Assembly: GCA_016946835.1 (NCBI GenBank)
Contig: JACVTC010000008.1
Location: 890,001-905,000 of the forward strand
Source: Neocallimastix lanati (nom. inval.)
Lineage: Eukaryota; Neocallimastigomycota; Neocallimastigomycetes; Neocallimastigales; Neocallimastigaceae
Length of the DNA: 15,000 bases
Direction: 5' to 3'
Shown here: piece by piece, positions 7,649 to 15,000 of the stretch
How positions within the stretch are numbered: position 1 is the stretch's first letter
Layout: every line of letters starts with the position of its first letter
Notes under the pieces: generated by a model
What the model saw: the letters and a program-made list of their open reading frames with translations, nothing else
Databases searched by the model: none
Told to the model about the DNA's origin: nothing
Made by a program: the position numbers and the translations under genes

Positions 7649-7704
7649 TAATTAAAGACAACTGGGAATTCGGACCAGTATAAAAACGAATAAACCTTTA
7701 ATTA
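7649..7704 (+). repeat. Leader stem-loop, copy 2
   Basis: Same structure as copy 1: outer stem TAATTAAAG (7649-7657) with CTTTAATTA (7696-7704), inner hairpin ACTGG (7661-7665) with CCAGT (7675-7679), and the same ATAAAAACGAATAA string. Differences from copy 1 are a few substitutions, mostly in loops; the paired arms of the outer stem are unchanged. The sequence between the two copies is unrelated AT-rich DNA. Confidence 0.7.
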
Positions 7705-7829
7705 AGAAATGATATTATAATAAAAAGTAGTAATAGTTTAGTATAAAAATTAATATTAAATAATATTTTATTAATAGTATATGTGATAATATTTAGAAAA
7801 AAAAAAATAATAGATAATATTTTAATAAT

Positions 7830-8096
7830 AATAATAAATAATATTTTAGTAATGGTGAATTAAGTAATAATTAATAATAATAAATAATATTTTAGTAATA
7901 GTAATATTTTAGTAATAGTGTATAAAATAAGAATTAATAATAATAATAATAATAATTAAATGATATTTTAGTAATAGTGAATTAAGTAATAATTAATAAT
8001 AATAAATAATATTTTAGTAATAGTGAATTAATAATTAATAATAATAAATAATATTTTAATAATAGTAATATTTTAGTAATAGTATATAAAATAAGA

Positions 8097-8152
<56 letters not shown>

Positions 8153-8165
8153 TAATAATAACAAT
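7830..8165. repeat. Higher-order AT tandem repeat ending in an (AAT)n microsatellite
   Basis: The motif AATATTTTAGTAATAGT or a close variant recurs at least seven times, mixed with GAATTAAGTAATAATTAATAAT and ATAAAATAAGAATTAAT blocks in a repeating order. The block ends in a run of ATA/AAT triplets from about 8098 to 8149, with scattered C interruptions to 8162. It lies just upstream of gag. The minus-strand reading frame that gives a poly-leucine peptide here is an artefact of the triplet repeat. Confidence 0.85.
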
Positions 8166-8238
8166 AATAAAAATAATATTATTATACTCGTAAAAGTATA
8201 TAAGAATATAATTTCAAATTAAAATAATAATTAGATAA

Positions 8239-9543
8239 ATGGCGGACGCTTCGAAAATTAGAAGAGACTTACCATACTTAGCAAATTATGGTAAGGACAT
8301 AGATTCTTGGATAGAAGATTTCAAAAATGTTATGGAAATTTACAACATTGAGGAACCAAACAGAATTTTTATTTGGGTAAAGAACGCAGTAGAGGCTGAC
8401 ATAAAAAACCTTTTAAAATCTTTATGTACTACAAGAAATAATGTTAAAAGGTTTCCCTCATATAAAGAAATCCAGAGAGCCATTGAAGATTATTTAGAAA
8501 TTACTCAAAATGATAAGTGTTCAATTTTAAAGGCCTTAAAAATAAAAAGAAATGAAACAATTAAAGGATTTAATTATAATTATTTAACTCTTTATCATCG
8601 ACTTGACTTGGAATATAAAAAATTAATATGTGTCGATGATTATTTAAATGCTATACATGATAGGGTATATGTACATTCTCAAGTAATTTTGGCCAACTGT
8701 AAAACATTAACAGAAGCGTTCGAAGTAGCAGAACGTGCAGAAAAAGCTGAAGTACGAACTATAACAAACAAAAATTCTCAGAATGTTATGGTATATCAAA
8801 ACAACATAAATAAAAATAATAACAATTTATTAAATCATCCAATTTATAGGAGCTTAAGAGAACATGGAAATAATTTAGATAATTCATATCAAGCGTCATC
8901 ATATGTTATGGGTTATATAAATGAAAACTCCACCAATAATAGAATGTTTACACCAGGTAGATATAGTAACAATAAAAATAAAAGTTTTAATAATAATAAT
9001 AATTATTATCACGGAGTAGAACAAATTCAACAAAATAATACTTATGATACAAGAAGATTCTATAATAACTACGAACCAAAAGCTAGAAAATCAGTTATGT
9101 GTTACTCATGTAAACAAGTAGGACATAAAGCTTATGAATGTCCTAATAATAAAAATAATGGTAGTAATAGAAATAATAATCTTTATAATGTGAATAATAA
9201 TGATATGGGTAATAATTATAATAATAATTTTGATTATAATAATAATAGTAATAAATATAACAATTATTATAATAATAGTAATAAAAATGGCTACAATAAT
9301 TCTTTTAATGGTAGTAATTATTACTTTAATAAAAATAATAAATTTACTGGAAATAATATTGCTAATAGAAATAATCATAATTTTAATGAGAATAATATTC
9401 CCACTGGAAATAATAATTTTAATAGAAATTCTAATGGAATAAATCAGGATATTAATACTACTAGTTCAAATATTAATAGTAATTCCAAAGCTAATGTAAA
9501 TAATAATAATAATAATGGAGATAGCTTTAATAATTTAAACTAA
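8239..9543 (+). CDS. gag: Gag (capsid-nucleocapsid) of element B, Asn-rich tail
   Basis: 434 residues from an ATG in good context (AAATGGCGG). The first ~175 residues are a complex, mainly helical region with Trp/Leu/Ile spacing typical of retrotransposon capsids. A single CCHC zinc knuckle, CYSCKQVGHKAYEC, lies at residues 288-301. It is followed by about 130 residues dominated by Asn encoded mainly by AAT codons, which explains the greater length compared with Gag of element A. The stop TAA at 9541 directly follows the heptamer T TTA AAC, so a fraction of ribosomes should continue into pol. The knuckle should bind element RNA during particle assembly. Confidence 0.93.
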   Translation: MADASKIRRDLPYLANYGKDIDSWIEDFKNVMEIYNIEEPNRIFIWVKNAVEADIKNLLKSLCTTRNNVKRFPSYKEIQRAIEDYLEITQNDKCSILKALKIKRNETIKGFNYNYLTLYHRLDLEYKKLICVDDYLNAIHDRVYVHSQVILANCKTLTEAFEVAERAEKAEVRTITNKNSQNVMVYQNNINKNNNNLLNHPIYRSLREHGNNLDNSYQASSYVMGYINENSTNNRMFTPGRYSNNKNKSFNNNNNYYHGVEQIQQNNTYDTRRFYNNYEPKARKSVMCYSCKQVGHKAYECPNNKNNGSNRNNNLYNVNNNDMGNNYNNNFDYNNNSNKYNNYYNNSNKNGYNNSFNGSNYYFNKNNKFTGNNIANRNNHNFNENNIPTGNNNFNRNSNGINQDINTTSSNINSNSKANVNNNNNNGDSFNNLN

Positions 9544-9567
9544 ATAATGGGAGAAGGACAACTCCCG
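9534..9567 (+). promoter_or_regulatory. Programmed -1 ribosomal frameshift signal, element B
   Basis: The heptamer T TTA AAC (9534-9540) is in phase with gag and is followed at once by the gag stop TAA. A spacer of seven or eight bases precedes the stem GGGAG (9549-9553) with CTCCC (9562-9566), extendable by a T-G pair (9548 with 9567), with an eight-base loop. The -1 frame opens at 9534, after a TAA at 9531, and continues into the next 1.1 kb. UUUAAAC is a well-known efficient slip site. A second pseudoknot stem is not obvious here; only a weak GAAG/CTTC pairing with 9582-9585 was seen. Confidence 0.88.
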
Positions 9568-9705
9568 TTAACCAAACCAAACTTCAAACTTATAATAAAA
9601 ATAATAGTATTAATGAAGAATATGTAAATTTAACATACTCTCCCAAGTTAAATAATAATACTATGAAAATAAAAAATAATTATAATAATACTAATGATAA
9701 TAATT

Positions 9706-9736
<31 letters not shown>

Positions 9737-10655
9737 ACATAATAATAATAATAATAATAATAATTCATATAATGCTAGTGCAACTTCAAATAATGATGTA
9801 ATAAATAATGGATATCCTTATAATGATAATTCACATAATTATGATATAAACAATAATTATTTAAATAAGAATAATAAAATAAATTATACAAACAGTTTAT
9901 TTGATGATAATCATACAAGTATTGATAATATTTATTCCAATAATAATAATAATAATAACTTAAATAATATAGAATATCTTAGTAAGAATACTAGTAACGG
10001 TTATAAATTAAATAATAGTAATCATAACAACATCTATGAAAATGACACTATTAATAAACAAGTTAATAATGATGTTAATATAAATAATACTTATAAAAAT
10101 AATAATGATGATCAAAGTAACAATGAAATTGATTTAAATAGAATTTCTATAAATGATAATGAAAAGAAAATTAATAATGAACCTAATTCAAATAATATTT
10201 ATAATAATTTTGATAATTACCATAATGAGGAAATTATCGCTGTTGCCCAAAAGAAAGGTAAAAATAATTCAATAAAAATCTCCCCATATACCAAAGAAAT
10301 AAAGAAAAAGCTTATAGATAATCCAGTTCCAATTATTACAAATGCTATGAAGAAAAATACTATTATGAAAAGAAAATTAAACGTTAATAAATTAGCAACT
10401 ACAGGAACACCTGATATGATAATAGATGAGGGAGGAACGAATGTCAAACTATCAACAGAAAAAGAAGAAGGTAAAGAATTTAAAGAAAATAAAGATCATA
10501 AAAATGTTACTTTCAATGAATCTATTGAAATTTTTGAGGATTCACAACCACCAACTAATCAAACAATAACTAATAATAACACAAATAAATTAGAATATTT
10601 GGATCTTTCTTATATCAATCAACCAAATATTAGAAATGTAAAAAAAAGCGAATAA
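9534..10655 (+). CDS. pol: N-terminal Asn-rich part of Pol, element B
   Basis: This is the -1 frame entered from gag. It is open from 9534 to the TAA at 10653-10655, and its first ATG is at 9663 (330 residues from there). The first two thirds consist of Asn runs with Tyr, His, Asp and Ser. The last third is more complex and Lys-rich (from about 10225), ending near motifs such as EYLDLSYI. It corresponds in place to the low-complexity linker in front of the protease in element A. No enzyme domain is present. It ends at an A8 run (10640-10647), after which the coding sequence continues in the +1 frame, so it is best read as the first piece of one Pol polyprotein rather than a separate gene. Confidence 0.75.
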
Positions 10656-13395
10656 ATTGAATAAAATAAATGAAATACTGAGCAGTAACAAAGATGATAT
10701 ACCCATCAATGTTAAAAGTTATTCCAAGCCAGAGAAACACATAAAAATGATGGAAGATTTTAATGAATTTAAAATTAAGGACTTTATCAAGGAAGTAGCA
10801 TCAACCGAAGTCATAACGAAGTTAGTATATTTGTTAGACCTGTTTCCAAAGTTCAGGTCAGAATTTACAAAAGCATTAAAATTAACCGAAGGAAAAGAGA
10901 AAATAAAGAAAAATTTGAATACATCTTTAATAAATGTAATGACAATTATAAGCCAACATAAAGTGATTAAAGTTAAAGGCACTGTGGATAAGAAACCAGC
11001 TGAAATTTTCTTGGACTCGTGTGCTAGCGTTAATTTGATTACCACTACGGCTTTAAAAAAATTTAAAATTAATAAAAATCCTATTGGGAGAATATCCGAA
11101 AAAATTTTTCAGGTATATTCCAACAATTCAACTTGTTCAGATATTTATGAACTAAAAATATCTATTGGAAATTACACTTTTATCGATTACTTTAGGAAAA
11201 TTGATAAGGATGATATCTTTGATATATTAATAGGTATTGACACACTTAAACGAAATAGATTTGATATAAATTTAGTTAATGATACCTTATATCATATTGA
11301 TGAAAATAATAATCCTATAGAATTAGCTTCTTTATTTTATGATGTTAGCTTGAGTCCTTCTGAAAGTACAAATAGAATTAATGACGAAGAAAATAATATG
11401 AATAAGGAGAATAATATAAATAATAATTCTTCTGAAGAGAATGATGAGGATTCTGAAACTAGTTGGAGTGACAATGATAATAATAATGATAATAATAATA
11501 TACTTTTTACATATGCTAAATCAGAGTTGCCTAATATTAACATAAATAATTTTAATGTAAAATTACCTTTCTTTAATAGTGTCGACATCGATAAAGAAAA
11601 TAATATCAAAATAAAAACGAATAATAATAAGAATGATGATAAAATTGACAATTATAAAATAAATGATCATAAAATTAATTCTAAAGTTACAAACAATATA
11701 AATCCCATACTACATTCTAAACTTCCATCAAAAATCGATTCTGATCAAAACGGCAATAACAAATTAAATAGTAATTATAAATTAGTAGATAGAAATATTG
11801 AAAGGAAAGAATATAAGAATAAAACGGTTGATATTACAACACAATTGATTCCATCTCTTTTATTAATAACTAATGAAGTACTACATAATAAAAACGAGGT
11901 TTGCACAGACGACACAATATCTAAACTGGAAATGATTCACTCTATTGTAAAAAAATTACCAGAAAATTTGAAAGCTGATGTAGAAAAATTATTTTTAAAT
12001 TATATTAGTGTTCTTGCACTGAAAACTGACGATTTGGGTTCGTCAAAGCTATATCCTCATAGAATTAATTTAATACCAGGAACAACACCTATTAAACAGA
12101 GGGCCTACCGTATTTCAAAAGTGCAAGCTGATGCACTTAAAAAGGAATTAATTAAACTTATAAATAATAACTTAATTGTCCCTTCTAGTTCTCCTTGGTC
12201 TTCTCCTGTAGTACTGGTACCGAAAAAGAATGGTCAAGTGAGAATGTGTGTTGACTACAGGAAGATTAATAATTGTACATTAAAGGACGCTTATGCACTT
12301 CCTTTAATAGATGATATACTTTACTATGTTAGCGGTGATATTTCTATTTTGTCTACTATTGATCTCTTCTCAGGGTACCATCAGATTCCTATGCATTCTG
12401 ATGATAAAGATATCACTTGCTTTACGACCATTTACGGAAACTTTAATTTTGAAGTTATGCCTTTTGGACTATGCAACGCTCCCGCTACTTTTCAAAGGGA
12501 GATGAACAGAATATTTTTTGATTTAATCGGAGTATGTGTTTTTATTTACATAGATGACTTAGTTATTTATTCTCCTTCATTAGATCAACACATCAAAGAC
12601 CTAGAAAAAGTATTCCTCATTCTTGCTAATAATGGATTAAAAGTGAATTTTGAAAAATGTGATTTCTTTAAAGAAGAAGTTGAGCTCCTTGGTCATACTC
12701 TTTCTACTAAGGGTATAAAACCTATGAATTCTAAAATAAAAGTTATTGCTAATTGGTTACCTCCTTCTAATTTAAAACAGTTACGTTCTTTCTTAGGGGC
12801 AATTGGATATTACCGGAAATTCATTAGCCATTTTGCCCAAATTGCTAAACCTTTATATGATTTAACAAAAAAGAATGTTCCTTTTGTTTGGTCTACCGAA
12901 TCTAATAATGCATTTGAATTTTTAAAAATTCGTCTTATTAATGCACCTATATTGTCACCTCCAAATTTTGATAAACCATTTATTGTTCGTTCAGATGCAT
13001 CTAAATCAGGAATTGGCGGGGTACTACTTCAGTTAGACGATGACAACATTGAGAAGCCATTATATTATGAAAGTAGGACACTTTCCAATTCTGAAATCAA
13101 TTATAGCATTACAGAACTTGAGGGGCTTGCCGCATTTTACTGTGTCATGAAATTTAAACCTTTTCTCACTGGTAATAGTTTTGAGACAATTCTTTATACC
13201 GATCATAAGCCTTTAGTTTACATATTTAAAAATAAAGAACCTTCTTCAGCAAGGCATGTCAAATGGATAACTGAGTTCAGTATTTTAAAAATTAAAGTGT
13301 TATATGAAGAGGGGAGGAGGAATGTAGTTGCTGATGCACTATCTAGATTACATTCTAACAATGAAAAATATATAATCAAAAATATAAAAAAATGA
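10642..13395 (+). CDS. pol: Pol of element B: protease, reverse transcriptase, RNase H
   Basis: The frame opens at 10642 inside the A8 run. The TTG at 10657 that could be taken as a start is unlikely in a eukaryote, so the segment has probably lost its link to the upstream frame. Residues are counted from 10657 (912 in all). A protease-like region has DSC at 120-122, where retropepsins have D-T/S-G. It is followed by an Asn-rich insert (about 240-390) that element A lacks. The RT has D569 and YIDD at 631-634. RNase H has D780, E822, D849 and D893. The segment ends at a TGA just after an A7 run, 19 residues past the DALSR motif, where the integrase should follow. RT and RNase H catalytic residues are all present. 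Confidence 0.9.
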   Translation, partial: KKANKLNKINEILSSNKDDIPINVKSYSKPEKHIKMMEDFNEFKIKDFIKEVASTEVITKLVYLLDLFPKFRSEFTKALKLTEGKEKIKKNLNTSLINVMTIISQHKVIKVKGTVDKKPAEIFLDSCASVNLITTTALKKFKINKNPIGRISEKIFQVYSNNSTCSDIYELKISIGNYTFIDYFRKIDKDDIFDILIGIDTLKRNRFDINLVNDTLYHIDENNNPIELASLFYDVSLSPSESTNRINDEENNMNKENNINNNSSEENDEDSETSWSDNDNNNDNNNILFTYAKSELPNININNFNVKLPFFNSVDIDKENNIKIKTNNNKNDDKIDNYKINDHKINSKVTNNINPILHSKLPSKIDSDQNGNNKLNSNYKLVDRNIERKEYKNKTVDITTQLIPSLLLITNEVLHNKNEVCTDDTISKLEMIHSIVKKLPENLKADVEKLFLNYISVLALKTDDLGSSKLYPHRINLIPGTTPIKQRAYRISKVQADALKKELIKLINNNLIVPSSSPWSSPVVLVPKKNGQVRMCVDYRKINNCTLKDAYALPLIDDILYYVSGDISILSTIDLFSGYHQIPMHSDDKDITCFTTIYGNFNFEVMPFGLCNAPATFQREMNRIFFDLIGVCVFIYIDDLVIYSPSLDQHIKDLEKVFLILANNGLKVNFEKCDFFKEEVELLGHTLSTKGIKPMNSKIKVIANWLPPSNLKQLRSFLGAIGYYRKFISHFAQIAKPLYDLTKKNVPFVWSTESNNAFEFLKIRLINAPILSPPNFDKPFIVRSDASKSGIGGVLLQLDDDNIEKPLYYESRTLSNSEINYSITELEGLAAFYCVMKFKPFLTGNSFETILYTDHKPLVYIFKNKEPSSARHVKWITEFSILKIKVLYEEGRRNVVADALSRLHSNNEKYIIKNIKK

Positions 13396-15000
13396 TGATA
13401 AACATATAAAAAATAAAAATAAAAGAAATAATATAAAAAATTATAATAAAGATGTATTCAACCAAGTTATAAATAATGAAATTCAAAATTGTGAAATTAA
13501 AAATAATGAAGAAATTAGAAATAAGAAAAATACTAAAATTAATAAAATAAAAGAGTTAGTGGATGAAATTAAGATCAATAGTAATAATGAAAATTACAAA
13601 ATGGAATATGAGGAAATTAAAAATAATGTAAATAACATTAATAAGTTTAATAATAAATTACATAATAATAATAGTGAAAATAATGGAGTGGAAAATAAAT
13701 TGAATGTGAATTATATGGTATTTCAAACTGAAGAAAATAATAAACATAGTTTTAATAATAATGATAATAATAATAATAATATTAATCATGTTAATACTAA
13801 TAATAATGATATTGATGATAGTACTGAAATACTAAATGATTTCTATAAAAAAATAATAAACCAGAAATTTGTATTAATTGATGGAGTTCAGTATTATAAA
13901 GATAATAATGAATTAAGAAAAGTAATATTTAATGATAATGAAAAATGGGAACTTATTAGTAAAGCTCATTGTTTAGGACATGAAGGTAACTTTAAAACCT
14001 ACCATCGTTTGAAAAGGAACTATTATTGGATAGGAATGAATAAGGATATCAGATTATTTATTAAATCTTGTCATGTATGTCAATTATGTAAACCACAACC
14101 ACCGAATGTATTTACAGAAGATTTAGCTACACCCCCAGGTCTACCTTTTACTCGGGTAGGATTGGATTTAGTTGGACCCTTATACGAATCTTTCAGAGGT
14201 AATAAATATATAATAGTACTTGTAGATTATTTAACAAAATGGGTGGAAGCTGAAGCATTAGCCAAAACAGAATCAGAAGATGTCATTAGATTTTTAAATA
14301 ATATATTTTCAAGACACGGGATTTCAGAGATATTAATTACTGATAATGGCCCGCAATTCATATCTGATAAAACAAAAGCTTTCCTAGATTTAAATGATGT
14401 CTATGTACATTATATTAGTACTTATCATCCTGCTTCTAACGGAGAAGTTGAAAACAGGAATAGAGAAATAGTCAAATATATTAGAATTCTTAAAAGCCAA
14501 TTTAAAGAATTAAGTAAACAAAATCAAGAATGGGATGATATTTTACCTAGTGCACTTTGGGCTTTAAGAACAACAAAAAATGAAGTTACTAAATTTAGTA
14601 GTTTCGAATTACTCTATGGTAGGAAAGACTTACAACCATTTGAATTAGCAATTAATATTGACAAAAGATTTCCTGAAGAATCAGAAGAAGAATATTTTGT
14701 TCGAAAATTTATTAATCACCATAATTGGATTTCTGAAGCAATCAAAAATATTGAAACTGCAAATGAATTATGGAAAGATAGGAGAAGACAGATTAAAAGA
14801 TTAAGAAGTGAATTCAAACCAGGAGACCTAGTTTTAGTTAGAAATTTCAATCGAAGGAAACTAGACCCTTATTATATCGGACCATTAAAAATAGTTAAAC
14901 AGCAATTTAATACTGTCATAGTATGTGATCCTTATACGAACGAAATTGCAGAGAGAAACATTCATCTAAAAAATGTAATTCCATATATTAGTAATTTCCT
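13388..15000 (+). CDS. pol: Integrase part of Pol, element B (partial, runs off window)
   Basis: The frame opens after a TAA at 13385 and is open to the last base. It begins with about 150 Asn/Lys-rich residues without recognisable domain. The integrase follows: zinc finger with His codons at 13967 and 13979 and Cys codons at 14069 and 14078, then the triad Asp 14165, Asp 14342, Glu 14450, with spacings identical to element A (58 and 35 residues between). A GPL version of the GPY/F motif lies near 14877. The last visible residues align with the final residues of the Pol of element A, so the stop is probably a few codons beyond the window. It lacks its own start and lies +1 relative to the RT frame. 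Confidence 0.9.

Larger units (their letters stand above)
7365..8238 (+). other. Untranslated leader of element B
   Basis: About 870 bases between PBS region and gag without a supported gene. It contains an A35 run (7481-7515), two copies of a conserved stem-loop (7548-7704) and a tandem-repeat/microsatellite block (about 7830-8165). Element A has a leader of only about 80 bases, so this one is unusually long. Packaging or translation signals would be expected here, but none is proven. Confidence 0.7.
6906..15000 (+). mobile_element. Ty3/Gypsy LTR retrotransposon, element B (3' end beyond window)
   Basis: Plus-strand element with probable 5' LTR, PBS, long leader, gag, frameshift signal and pol in the order PR-RT-RNase H-IN. 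RT and integrase are plainly related to those of element A (shared DAYALP, LFSG-HQIPM, MPFGL-NAPATFQREMNRI and HEG motifs) but differ at many positions, so it is a separate family. It is longer than A because of Asn-rich expansions. The pol frame is broken at two oligo-A runs, so this copy may be defective, or the breaks may be assembly errors. The left boundary is tentative and the 3' LTR is not in the window. Confidence 0.9.

Noticed and set aside
7982-8164. Poly-leucine minus-strand frame
   Set aside because: It is the reverse reading of the AAT microsatellite block.
7830-8165. CRISPR-like array
   Set aside because: Repeats are contiguous AT tandem units without unique spacers, in a eukaryotic retrotransposon leader.
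9106-9442. Ile-rich frames on both strands over the gag tail of element B
   Set aside because: Shadow translations of AAT repeats inside gag; no complexity of their own.
10657-10659. Independent start of the RT-containing frame at 10657
   Set aside because: It is TTG, and the frame is open only from 10642 within an A8 run; a broken or slipped continuation of pol explains it better.
12390-12400. Hammerhead ribozyme core (CTGATGA)
   Set aside because: The string occurs inside the RT coding sequence with no matching GAAA and stems; retrozyme-like structure was not found in LTR or leader either.

Overview
The window holds two Ty3/Gypsy-type LTR retrotransposons lying back to back, with their 5' ends facing each other about 200 bp apart. 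No host gene can be supported. The very AT-rich non-coding DNA, long poly-T/poly-A tracts, AAT microsatellites and Asn-rich coding runs suggest an AT-extreme eukaryote. My best guess is an anaerobic gut fungus (Neocallimastigomycota). Dictyostelids or an AT-rich early-diverging fungus are not excluded, and this rests on style of sequence, not on a database match. Element A, on the minus strand, fills 1-6702. Its 3' LTR (1-388, cut by the window edge) is identical base for base to 6315-6702 of its 5' LTR, so the insertion is recent. In element order it has a 5' LTR (6702-6070), a terminal hairpin with AATAAA in the loop, a primer binding site (6068-6057), gag (5976-5119), a -1 frameshift signal, pol (5128-941: protease, RT, RNase H, integrase, GPY/F), an A-rich 3' region, a polypurine tract (399-389) and the 3' LTR. 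All catalytic residues that can be checked are present, so it looks autonomous. Element B, on the plus strand, occupies about 6906-15000 and runs off the window. It is a related but clearly different family with the same plan: a probable 5' LTR (6906-7324), the same terminal hairpin, a PBS sharing its first ten bases with A and one more of the next two, a long repeat-rich leader, gag (8239-9543), a -1 frameshift signal, and pol. Its pol is split over three frames (9534-10655, 10642-13395, 13388-end). Each internal break falls on an oligo-A run and needs a +1 step, which points to decay, assembly error or slippage. B also carries Asn-rich expansions in Gag and at three places in Pol, and an altered protease triad (DSC). 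The most notable signal is the gag-pol junction. Both elements have a heptamer T TTA AAY directly followed by the gag stop TAA, then a seven- to eight-base spacer and a G-rich stem. In element A the loop pairs perfectly with downstream sequence to make a textbook H-type pseudoknot. Other unexplained structure includes matching AATAAA hairpins at both LTR ends, a long stem enclosing the PBS of B, and a twin conserved stem-loop in the B leader.
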